A DNA stretch of 9,522 bases from Firmicutes bacterium UBA5499 (GTDB lineage: Bacteria > Bacillota > DTU084), in the NCBI GenBank assembly GCA_002426275.1, contig DIPB01000022.1, positions 7,317-16,838 on the forward strand. The letters are read 5' to 3'. The translations under genes were made by a program, and so were the position numbers. The notes under the pieces were generated by a model. The model was not told the DNA's origin. It worked only from the letters and a program-made list of their open reading frames with translations, and made no database searches. The stretch's first letter is position 1. Each line of letters begins with the position of its first letter. Of this stretch, positions 1-6,800 are shown in pieces.

Positions 1-1
1 A

Positions 2-1450
2 ACAAAAAAATCATGGTCGGTTTTGGGCATCATCGTCATCATTGTCATCGCGGGTGCGTTTCTGCTGCAGACACGAGAGCCGAAAGCTTCGCGGGCTGCG
101 GGAGGACAGGTGGTGGTGAAGATCTGGGACTGGGGAGTAGCGCAGCAAGATTTCTATGACAAACAATTTGAGAAGTTCATGGAGGAGAATCCCGATATAA
201 AGATTGAGCATTCGGTAGTCAACGTGGGGCAGTATGATTCCATGCTCCAGCTATCCATGAAGAGCAATAACGCGCCGGATATTTTCTGGAAGCCTAATGC
301 GTTAAGCGCCCGGGAACTGGTGGAAAAAGGCTGGGCGCAGCCGATTGATGAATTTGTTACTGAAAAACTAAAAACACTGTATCCCAACGAGACATTCCTT
401 GAAGGCGTATGCGTTTTCGACGGCAAGCTGTATTCTCTGCCGGTGTCAGACACAAGAGCTGGAAGACTGCGGCCTTTTTATTGGAATAAAAAACTTTTCG
501 CCGAGGCAGGCCTAGACGGGGCGCCAAAGAACTGGAGCCAAATGCGGGAGTATGCCAAAAAGCTCACATCCAGCGGCGCGGGAAAGTACTACGGTTTCAT
601 TCTCGGCGGCAAGAACAGTTTCGTCTGGGGCATGAATGTGGCTGAAACAGCAGCTTTCGCCGGCAACTATAGCGGCGAAGAATCCATGAATTATAAAACC
701 GGTAAATATAATTACGACTATCCGGCCAATATAGAGGCCTTCGAGTTGCTACTGACTATGAGCCAGGATGGCAGCATCTTTCCCGGGGTAATGTCCATTG
801 ACGATGAGCAGGCCAGAGCTTATTTTGCAACCAACAAGGCTGCGATGATCATCGGCGGCTCCTGGAATGTGACAGGCTGGCAGAAATATCCCAACCTGGA
901 TTATGGGGTTGCGGCCATACCTTCTCCGGACGATGGCTTAAAAAGTAAGTTAATCACAGGCTTTCCCAGTCCTTCCTGGTGGATGAAAAAGGATTCTGCT
1001 CACCCCGAAGAAACCTGGAAAGTGTTGGAGTTTTTGGCAAGCCTGGAATTTCATCGCGCCTATAATGCCGAAGGAATTGGCTTTTCCATCATAGACGAAG
1101 CCAAAGACGCCATCGTTGATCCCCATATGAAAGCCATTGAGCAGATTGCCTCAGAGAAGGTAATCATCGGGCCGAGTCCGGTCTTACGTAACCCTGCAGC
1201 CGCGCAGCTGAAGAAATACGAAAGCAAGCTTCCCGCTCTGAAAGCAACCTTCCAGGATGTGTTAATGGAAGCGTGGTCTAATAATGGAAAAGGGCTGGAA
1301 GAAGGACTCCGCCAGGTCACAAAAGCGCGCAATGAGTTGATGACGCGTGCCATTGCTTTAGCACAGAAGGACGGAGTGAAAATTACGGCTGCCGACTGGG
1401 CTTTCCCTGATTTTCAGCCTTTGGCGGATTATAAAATGAAGGCAAAGTAG
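2..1450 (+). CDS. ABC transporter extracellular solute-binding protein, family 1 (5' partial)
   Basis: This is a substrate-binding protein of a carbohydrate-type ABC importer (SBP family 1/8 fold), which captures a sugar or oligosaccharide outside the inner membrane and delivers it to a permease not in this window. The frame is open to the left edge (first full codon at 2-4). The TTG at 23 lies inside the hydrophobic segment GIIVIIVIAGAFLL, so it is not a credible start and the true start is off the window. The 482 visible residues begin TKKSW, then one transmembrane or signal segment, then the mature domain from about VVVKIWDWG. Family hallmarks are an early KQFEKFMEENPDIKIE helix, KGWAQPIDEF, the hinge-region AAMIIGGSWNVTGW followed by DYGVAAIPSPDDG, and HPEETWKVLEFLA. 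No lipobox cysteine follows the hydrophobic segment, so it may be freely periplasmic or signal-anchored rather than a lipoprotein. The fold is clear; the ligand cannot be told. Confidence 0.9.
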   Translation, partial: TKKSWSVLGIIVIIVIAGAFLLQTREPKASRAAGGQVVVKIWDWGVAQQDFYDKQFEKFMEENPDIKIEHSVVNVGQYDSMLQLSMKSNNAPDIFWKPNALSARELVEKGWAQPIDEFVTEKLKTLYPNETFLEGVCVFDGKLYSLPVSDTRAGRLRPFYWNKKLFAEAGLDGAPKNWSQMREYAKKLTSSGAGKYYGFILGGKNSFVWGMNVAETAAFAGNYSGEESMNYKTGKYNYDYPANIEAFELLLTMSQDGSIFPGVMSIDDEQARAYFATNKAAMIIGGSWNVTGWQKYPNLDYGVAAIPSPDDGLKSKLITGFPSPSWWMKKDSAHPEETWKVLEFLASLEFHRAYNAEGIGFSIIDEAKDAIVDPHMKAIEQIASEKVIIGPSPVLRNPAAAQLKKYESKLPALKATFQDVLMEAWSNNGKGLEEGLRQVTKARNELMTRAIALAQKDGVKITAADWAFPDFQPLADYKMKAK

Positions 1451-1459
1451 CGTGTTCTG

Positions 1460-1510
1460 GGCAGCAGACGTTTGTTTGTTCACAGCGTTGTCTGCTGCCT
1501 GTGGATTTTT
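1460..1510 (+). terminator. Probable intrinsic terminator after the binding-protein gene
   Basis: A perfect 10-bp inverted repeat, ggcagcagac at 1460-1469 and gtctgctgcc at 1490-1499, encloses a 20-base loop that begins ten bases after the stop codon. A run of five T follows at 1506-1510, but six bases (tgtgga) separate it from the stem, so it is an imperfect rho-independent terminator. It would separate the transporter transcript from the outer-membrane operon. It could instead be an mRNA-stabilising 3' hairpin allowing partial read-through. Confidence 0.55.
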
Positions 1511-1522
1511 CTGCAAAAGCGT

Positions 1523-1538
1523 TTCTTTAAATAAAGAA
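1523..1538. repeat. AT-rich inverted repeat in the leader of the envelope operon
   Basis: ttcttta (1523-1529) and taaagaa (1532-1538) form a perfect 7-bp inverted repeat with a 2-base spacer. The right arm can also pair with ttcttt at 1541-1546, so two alternative small hairpins are possible. The site lies about 85 to 100 bases before the start codon at 1621, where an operon promoter or operator would be expected. I could not find a convincing -35/-10 pair: TTGAAT at 1547-1552 has no good -10 partner. Its role as an operator is only a guess; chance is plausible in such AT-rich sequence. Confidence 0.3.
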
Positions 1539-1605
1539 TTTTCTTTTTGAATAGGCATTTTGGTTTTTTAGTTCAACCTTGAAGCTCTCAGAAGAATGTT
1601 TGACT

Positions 1606-1615
1606 AAAGAGGTGA
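1606..1615 (+). promoter_or_regulatory. Ribosome binding site that fixes the start at 1621
   Basis: aaagaggtga lies five bases before ATG 1621. This supports ATG 1621, followed by a textbook signal peptide, over the upstream in-frame TTG at 1579, which has no such site and would put 14 non-signal-like residues in front. Confidence 0.85.
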
Positions 1616-1620
1616 CTTCA

Positions 1621-4206
1621 ATGAAAAAGATGACGGGATTTTTACTGGCGCTTCTTCTGCTTTTGTGCTCTTTGCCAATTTTCGCATATACCAATTTTTT
1701 GCCCAATCCGTCTTTTGAACAGGAAGGCGGCGACTGGGGCCCTGCAGGAGGGTGGAAACAATGGGCTAACAGCGGCTCTCTGAGCGATGCCGTCTGGACC
1801 TGGGAAGAGGGGAGCCGTCACACAGGCAGCCGTTCCGTCTCAATTAAAAACATTGCGAGTACGGCGCAGGATGTGGCTGTGATCAGCCCAGTTTTGGGTG
1901 CCACCGCTGGCAACTGTTATACGTTCAGCGCCTGGGTGAAGTCGGAGAATATGCAAAGCGGCTCCGTTTTTGTTATGGCTTCTTTCTTCGATGGCGGTGG
2001 CTGGAAATCAACTAAGGGATTTCCGACCACCTTGCCGGTTGGCGGTTCTTGGGTTCAACTCGCCGGTACTTTTCAGATCCCCCAAGGAATGACGGGCGTG
2101 CAAGTGGGAGTGAGGATTCTGCCGCCGGTCAATCCCGAGGCGAAGCTCTTTATTGACGATTTGGCGTTATATCAGGTCTCCGCCACAAGTTTTATGCTGG
2201 AGCAGCCGGAAGGTATGGCGATGATTCCAAGTGAGGAAGCATCTGGCGGTTACTTAGCTTATAGACCTCCGACAGATCCTCAGTACGCCTATCTGAATTA
2301 TCAATTTCCAACCCTTCCAGCGGGAACATATAAGTATAAAATCCGCTATCGAGGAGATCCCATAAATAGCGGAGCCCAGAGGATTTATATCGGAGGAAAA
2401 GATCAACCAGAGATTTGGTTTCCTACAAAAACGGATGCGGTTTTTTTCTCTACGGAACGTACTTTTACATCCGATGGTACAGTTAATTCAATTTTAATAA
2501 AAAAATGGAGCGCGCTCGGGACAGGCACCAACCCCATAGACTGGATCTGGATTGGGCCCGAGGGCGCTATAGCTCCGGAGGGGCAGGTGAGCATTTTAGA
2601 GCCGCCCGGGAATCTTACGTCGGAGTATATCGGACCGCATGAAGTCAGCTTAAGTTGGCAGCCTCCCGCCAGCGAGTCCGGGATTGGGATCTATCAGGTT
2701 TACCGCGGCCTTACCCCCGACTTTGCCATCGGCGAGGCCACACATGTTATAGATACCACAGAGACCGCTTTCAGCGAGCTCATGGATCCAGCTCACCCGG
2801 TCTATTATTATAAAATTGTGGCTTGGAACTCGATCTACGGCGGCAAGCGGTCTCCCAGCGCGCAGACGAGCGTCAGAAGCGACAATGTGCCGCCCGGCAA
2901 GCCCAGCGACTTAAGCGGCAGCGCCGCCACAGCCGGACTTGTGACCTTAAACTGGACTCCTCCGCAGGAGGCCGGCGACGGAGAAAGAGCCGCTGGCTAT
3001 AAGGTTTACCGCTCAGAAGTCGCGCCTCAATTCGGGCAGACGCCGCTGGCGCTCATTGATGAGCAGACGCCAGGGTTTACAAACGACCCTTTGGTGACGA
3101 TGCAGTGGAAGGACAAGGGCGTGACTACAGGGACGAATTATTACTACGCGGTAAGCGCGTACGACGATGACGGCAACGAAAGCGCTCTGTCCGTCTTGTC
3201 AAGCCCGCTGCAGCCCACTGCGGACACTATTCTGCCCAATCCGCCGCATGGTGCCCAGATCGACCCGGATACGATCCGGGGCGGGGTGATTTTTACCTGG
3301 ACCACGCCGCAAGCCCACGACCAGGATGACGATTTGGCAGAGAAATTCATCGTTTACCGTTCGTTGGCTGAAAACCCGTCTCAAAGCTGGCAGCAGGGTG
3401 GAGCGCGCTTCGAACTTCCGGAGACTGCGCCCCAGGCAGGCGCGGCGCGCAGATTTGTGGATGTCACCGCAATTCCGGGCAGCAGTTATTATTATGCGTT
3501 AGTCAGCATTGATAAGGCGGGCAATGAATCGGAGCCTGTATCATGGCAAGAGATTGTTCCCCTGGCGCCATATACGGCCGAACTGCAGGCGCCCAAAGCT
3601 GGGATGGCGGCGGTTGACGGGCCTCCCACGTTCACGTGGACGCAGCCGCAGGCGTATGCGGAAGATCAGGTTGAGTCTTATTCCGTGCAGTTGGCTCGGG
3701 ACGAGAACTTCGTCCAAAACTTTCTGGAGAGCAATCCCACGGCGGAGACAAGTTATCAGCATTCTGCGACGCTGGCGCCTGGCGTCTGGCATTGGCGAGT
3801 GAAGGTAAAATATCAGTCGGGTGTGACGTGCTACAGCGACACGGAATCGTTTCAGAGCGTGCTCAACGGCGAGTCAGGACTCAAAGTGGCATTCTTTGAA
3901 GTGAGCCCCAGGATTTACAATCCCAGGGCAGGGGAATTGCTTTTCAATTACGTTTTAGCCGAAGACAGCTATGTCACGGTCAAGCTTTTCAATATCCACG
4001 GCAAGCTGTTGAAAGTTCTTCAGGAACCGCTTTGGCAGAGCGCGCGCGACGGATCTGGAGCACTTGGGAATCATCTTCTCTATTGGAATGGAAAGACGGC
4101 TCAGGGACAGCTGGCGCCGCGGGGAATATATTTGATTCAAGCGGAAATCAAGACGCCCGGGGTCAGACCAACAAAAGTAACTAAACGTTTTCAAGTTGTA
4201 CATTAA
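1621..4206 (+). CDS. Secreted CBM4/9 - fibronectin III - FlgD-Ig multi-domain surface protein
   Basis: An 861-residue exported protein, probably a glycan-binding surface or structural protein; no catalytic domain is recognisable. Residues 1-22 are a signal peptide ending LPIFA before YTNF. Residues 23-185 resemble a CBM4/9-type carbohydrate-binding jelly roll: NPSFEQ at the start, HTGSRSVSI, YTFSAWVKSE, and FIDDLALYQ at the end. Residues 187 to about 316 form a second beta-rich module (AGTYKYKIRYRG, IDWIWIGPEG) of CBM or adhesion type. Four fibronectin-III-like modules follow at about 319-420, 421-533, 534-649 and 650-746, with LSWQPP, LNWTPP, FTWTTP and FTWTQP strands and the classic DDDGNES and DKAGNES endings. 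Modules 3 and 4 share FTWTxPQA and may be a local duplication. Residues 747-861 resemble a FlgD-Ig domain (VTVKLFNIHGKLLKVL, YWNGKTAQG, APRGIYLIQAEI), a common C-terminal domain in secreted proteins of several diderm phyla. It is the first gene of the tight operon, and its N-terminus recurs in the gene starting at 9250. Confidence 0.85.
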   Translation: MKKMTGFLLALLLLLCSLPIFAYTNFLPNPSFEQEGGDWGPAGGWKQWANSGSLSDAVWTWEEGSRHTGSRSVSIKNIASTAQDVAVISPVLGATAGNCYTFSAWVKSENMQSGSVFVMASFFDGGGWKSTKGFPTTLPVGGSWVQLAGTFQIPQGMTGVQVGVRILPPVNPEAKLFIDDLALYQVSATSFMLEQPEGMAMIPSEEASGGYLAYRPPTDPQYAYLNYQFPTLPAGTYKYKIRYRGDPINSGAQRIYIGGKDQPEIWFPTKTDAVFFSTERTFTSDGTVNSILIKKWSALGTGTNPIDWIWIGPEGAIAPEGQVSILEPPGNLTSEYIGPHEVSLSWQPPASESGIGIYQVYRGLTPDFAIGEATHVIDTTETAFSELMDPAHPVYYYKIVAWNSIYGGKRSPSAQTSVRSDNVPPGKPSDLSGSAATAGLVTLNWTPPQEAGDGERAAGYKVYRSEVAPQFGQTPLALIDEQTPGFTNDPLVTMQWKDKGVTTGTNYYYAVSAYDDDGNESALSVLSSPLQPTADTILPNPPHGAQIDPDTIRGGVIFTWTTPQAHDQDDDLAEKFIVYRSLAENPSQSWQQGGARFELPETAPQAGAARRFVDVTAIPGSSYYYALVSIDKAGNESEPVSWQEIVPLAPYTAELQAPKAGMAAVDGPPTFTWTQPQAYAEDQVESYSVQLARDENFVQNFLESNPTAETSYQHSATLAPGVWHWRVKVKYQSGVTCYSDTESFQSVLNGESGLKVAFFEVSPRIYNPRAGELLFNYVLAEDSYVTVKLFNIHGKLLKVLQEPLWQSARDGSGALGNHLLYWNGKTAQGQLAPRGIYLIQAEIKTPGVRPTKVTKRFQVVH

Positions 4207-4225
4207 TAATCAGGGGGTGGCATAA

Positions 4226-5044
4226 GTGCTTAAGCGTATTTTATTGGTCCTGACAACATGTGCAATCGCAGCTTGTCCTGCGCTGGCTGAATTCGAACCG
4301 TGGGAAGCAGGAGCGAGAGGCACGGCCATGGGAGGCGCTATGACGGCGGTGACAGGCGAAGACGCGCTGCTTTATAATCCCTCAGGTTTGCCGCGTTTTG
4401 GCAAAACCACGCTTCTCTTTACCAATACTGATCTCTACGGCCTGGGCATTGAGCATACTTTCCTCGGCTTAAACACCAATGTCAAGGGAGTCGGTCTTGG
4501 CGCCGCTTTCAGCAGATTTCACGATCCGGAACTGGCATACCTGCAGCAGACCCTGCAGGCCTCCGGAGCGATGAGTTTATCGCCAGCCGTAACCTTTGGC
4601 GCTACGTTACGTTACGGTACGTTAAAGTCAGAAGCCGGCGGCGCCAACTCGCTCATCGCGGATTTGGGCCTCATCTGGCAGCCCGTTTCCTCACTGCAGC
4701 TGGGACTGTTGGCCCAGAACGCACTGGCCGCGGTAAACTATGAGCGGGGAGAAGAGACGCCGCCAGAGCGCGCGCTCAAGGCTGGCGCGGCCATTAACTT
4801 GCCTGGGAACGCCATCTTTGCCGTTAATATTCCTGATTTGAAGTTTAATCTTAAAAACTGGCAGTATGGGTTTGAGAAATGGTATTCGGATCAATTCGGC
4901 GTTCGGCTTGGGCTCAATGACGGCCGGATCACCGCGGGGCTGTCTTTTGTCAGCGGCGCCTGGAAAATAGATTACGCCTATTTGCCGCATGAGTTGGGAC
5001 AAACGCACCGCGTTGCCTTGAAGGCCAGCCTGGGAGGAGATTAG
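4226..5044 (+). CDS. Small PorV/PorQ-type (UPF0164-like) outer-membrane beta-barrel
   Basis: A 272-residue protein starting at GTG 4226, with agggggtgg at 4212-4220 five bases upstream. Residues 1-21 are a signal peptide (ALA before EFEPW). Residues about 28-54 carry the hallmark of the PorV/PorQ/FadL-like group: GARGTAMGGAMTAVTGEDA, then LLYNPSGL. The rest is alternating amphipathic strands with glycine turns, and the end (DYAYLPHELG, then THRVALKASLG) matches the family's usual closing strands. It is shorter than typical PorV or FadL proteins, so it may be a reduced barrel. In Bacteroidota, PorV binds the C-terminal signal of type IX cargo; here it directly follows a protein with a FlgD-Ig-like tail, which suggests a similar handling or anchoring role by inference. 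No other type IX component is visible. The signal also contains I14-A15-A16-C17, a possible lipobox. It lies 19 bases after the preceding gene and 2 bases before the next, so co-transcription is very likely. Confidence 0.75.
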   Translation: MLKRILLVLTTCAIAACPALAEFEPWEAGARGTAMGGAMTAVTGEDALLYNPSGLPRFGKTTLLFTNTDLYGLGIEHTFLGLNTNVKGVGLGAAFSRFHDPELAYLQQTLQASGAMSLSPAVTFGATLRYGTLKSEAGGANSLIADLGLIWQPVSSLQLGLLAQNALAAVNYERGEETPPERALKAGAAINLPGNAIFAVNIPDLKFNLKNWQYGFEKWYSDQFGVRLGLNDGRITAGLSFVSGAWKIDYAYLPHELGQTHRVALKASLGGD

Positions 5045-5046
5045 AA

Positions 5047-6780
5047 ATGAAGACCGCAAAACGGATCCTCCTGTGCCTATTCAGTCTTTGGGTTTTGCCC
5101 GCCTGCGCCGTAGACCTGAAGTTTGACGGCTCGGTGGGAATGCGCACCAAATATACGCCGGAATATGCTTGGCAAGTGGAAAAGAACCTTTATCTCACTA
5201 GCAAGATCGACTTTGGCACTAATATTTACGGTACCATCGGCTTTGCCGGCCTTGGCGCCCCGGATGATTGGAGGCCTATTTCTGCGGGCAATGATAGTTT
5301 AAATCTCACTATCGATCGTGTGTCTCTGTCAACTAAAGCTCCTTTTTTCAAAAAGGGTACGCCGCTGGTCACCACCATGGGAGATTTGGAGCTGAACTAT
5401 TCCCCTTACGCGCTGCGGCTCGACGACACGATATATTATGACGGGAAGCGGCTTAATCCCAGGAAACGAGGGCTTGCGGTTTCGGATCTGGAGCTGCCCG
5501 TCGGCGTTATCGGAGCGCTGAAGAACGCGACCGCCCATCTGGATGCGGCGCTATTTTGGGATCAGGATTCTTCCCAGCGGTATTTCGACGATCTTTGCTA
5601 TGCGGAGCCGACGGCCCAGAAGATCCAAAACAACGGGCTGGTTTATGCCGCGAATCTGCGGGCCGCACAAGGAAACACGCAGCTTAAGCTCACAGGGGTC
5701 AATTTCGACGGTCAGATCATAAAACCGCTTGCTGACACGGTCAATACGGATACTTATGATTTGAGCGAGCAAGCTTTGGTTTTAGAGCTGAAGCGAAATT
5801 TCTGGAAGGACTTTACTTTCCAGTTCGTGGGGGGCCGCAACTGGCGTCAATATGATTATGTCGCCTCCAGGGTGAACGGAAGCGTTGTCCAAAGACAAGA
5901 GGCGGCTGCGGCACTGACTTCGGAAGGGGATTTGCTAGCCGCGGAGCTTGGCAAGAAAATCGGTCCCTGGCAATTGGCTGCAGGGTATCATTTTTTGGAG
6001 CCGCAGTTTGATCCTCAATATCGGGATCGTACTCCCAGGTATGACGAAGAGGGCAAGAGGATCGCTTGGAACCCAATCGACGAATTGGGTCTGCCGCCTG
6101 GCGTGATTTATGGCAGATACGAAGACTACGCTTCTGAAAACTTCAAACCCCACGGCAAAAAGGGCGGGTACTTCAAAGCTAAGCTGGACTTTGGAGAAAT
6201 CAAACTGGAAGGGTTAGTGGACAATTATCGGGAATTGAAGCAGGAAGCCGGTCCCGAGAATTCTTATTCAGTATTGCAGAGCAGATTCACAGCTCCTTTT
6301 GTATGGAATTCTGTAGCCAAGCTCACATATGAACAAATTATGAAGTGGCAGACGGCTGCGGACGGACGAGTCAATGATGTCTCCACAGGCTATGCGGCGT
6401 TTGAGGTGACTAAACCTCTATCTGAAGGCCCCAACAGCACCTGGGACTTCATCGGTCTTTACGAGCATGGCGATGTTTACGAAAAACCTGTTTCTGTGAC
6501 GAATAAAGGCGGCTTTTTGGCATATTCGGTCCACAGCGGCAACTGGGCGAGCTTTAAGCTGAAAGTGGGAGCGTTGGCGGAAACGATAGCCACAATAGAC
6601 AATGAGCAGAGCACCTTTATTCCTAAGATTTCTCTTTCCTATCGCCTGCCAGTTGGCGTGAGCGTTTTGGCCAATTGGGCTAGGCCCAATAGAGCTGACA
6701 CGACCTTATACGATCGCTTTGGAGAAGAATATTTGGGTGAAGATAATGTCTTTGCCTGCGAACTGCTGTTGGAGTTTTAG
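5047..6780 (+). CDS. Large outer-membrane beta-barrel protein, paralogous to the barrel of the next gene
   Basis: A 577-residue protein with a signal peptide (residues 1-21, PACA before VDLKF) and then almost only amphipathic beta-strands, tight turns and loops rich in acidic and aromatic residues, as in porins. The last strand (DNVFACELLLEF) ends in phenylalanine, the classical C-terminal residue recognised by the BAM machinery. I know no named family for it. It aligns by eye along its length with residues about 332-801 of the following gene: LKFDGSV..TKYTPE, YSPY (5398-5409), YRDRTPR (6019-6039), the K(L)EGLVDNYRELKQ region, and the ending PNRADTTLYDRFGEEY. A porin or ligand-specific channel role is inferred from fold and setting, beside CBM-bearing proteins and a sugar-binding protein. 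The start is firm: ATG with gggaggag at 5032-5039 inside the end of the upstream gene, whose stop is only two bases away. Confidence 0.75.
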   Translation: MKTAKRILLCLFSLWVLPACAVDLKFDGSVGMRTKYTPEYAWQVEKNLYLTSKIDFGTNIYGTIGFAGLGAPDDWRPISAGNDSLNLTIDRVSLSTKAPFFKKGTPLVTTMGDLELNYSPYALRLDDTIYYDGKRLNPRKRGLAVSDLELPVGVIGALKNATAHLDAALFWDQDSSQRYFDDLCYAEPTAQKIQNNGLVYAANLRAAQGNTQLKLTGVNFDGQIIKPLADTVNTDTYDLSEQALVLELKRNFWKDFTFQFVGGRNWRQYDYVASRVNGSVVQRQEAAAALTSEGDLLAAELGKKIGPWQLAAGYHFLEPQFDPQYRDRTPRYDEEGKRIAWNPIDELGLPPGVIYGRYEDYASENFKPHGKKGGYFKAKLDFGEIKLEGLVDNYRELKQEAGPENSYSVLQSRFTAPFVWNSVAKLTYEQIMKWQTAADGRVNDVSTGYAAFEVTKPLSEGPNSTWDFIGLYEHGDVYEKPVSVTNKGGFLAYSVHSGNWASFKLKVGALAETIATIDNEQSTFIPKISLSYRLPVGVSVLANWARPNRADTTLYDRFGEEYLGEDNVFACELLLEF

Positions 6781-6785
6781 CACGA

Positions 6786-6795
6786 AAGGTGGTGA
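6786..6795 (+). promoter_or_regulatory. Ribosome binding site favouring a TTG start at 6801
   Basis: aaggtggtga ends five bases before TTG 6801, the same layout as the aaagaggtga plus five bases plus ATG of the gene at 1621. The longer in-frame option, GTG at 6789 (or 6792), would overlap this site and has no purine-rich sequence at the right distance upstream. Confidence 0.7.
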
Positions 6796-6800
6796 AGACT

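Noticed and set aside
13..15. ATG near the left edge as a start for the binding-protein gene
   Set aside because: It is not in the reading frame of the solute-binding protein, and the correct frame is open to the window edge.
1547..1575. TTGAAT at 1547 as the -35 box of a sigma-A promoter
   Set aside because: At spacings of 15 to 17 bases the sequences ttagtt, tagttc and agttca do not resemble TATAAT.
1666..1671. Cysteine at residue 16 of the multi-domain surface protein as a lipoprotein site
   Set aside because: The residue before the cysteine is leucine, not G, A or S, and a clear signal peptidase I site (IFA before YTN) follows.
3509..3802. 97-codon plus-strand open frame inside the multi-domain surface protein gene
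   Set aside because: It lies wholly within the Fn3-coding region in another frame and encodes an arginine-rich, low-complexity product, typical of an out-of-frame shadow.
4691..5150. Minus-strand open frames (4691-5059 and 4950-5150) over the junction of the two barrel genes
   Set aside because: They are antisense to well-supported genes, lack ribosome binding sites and recognisable features, and have shadow-like composition.
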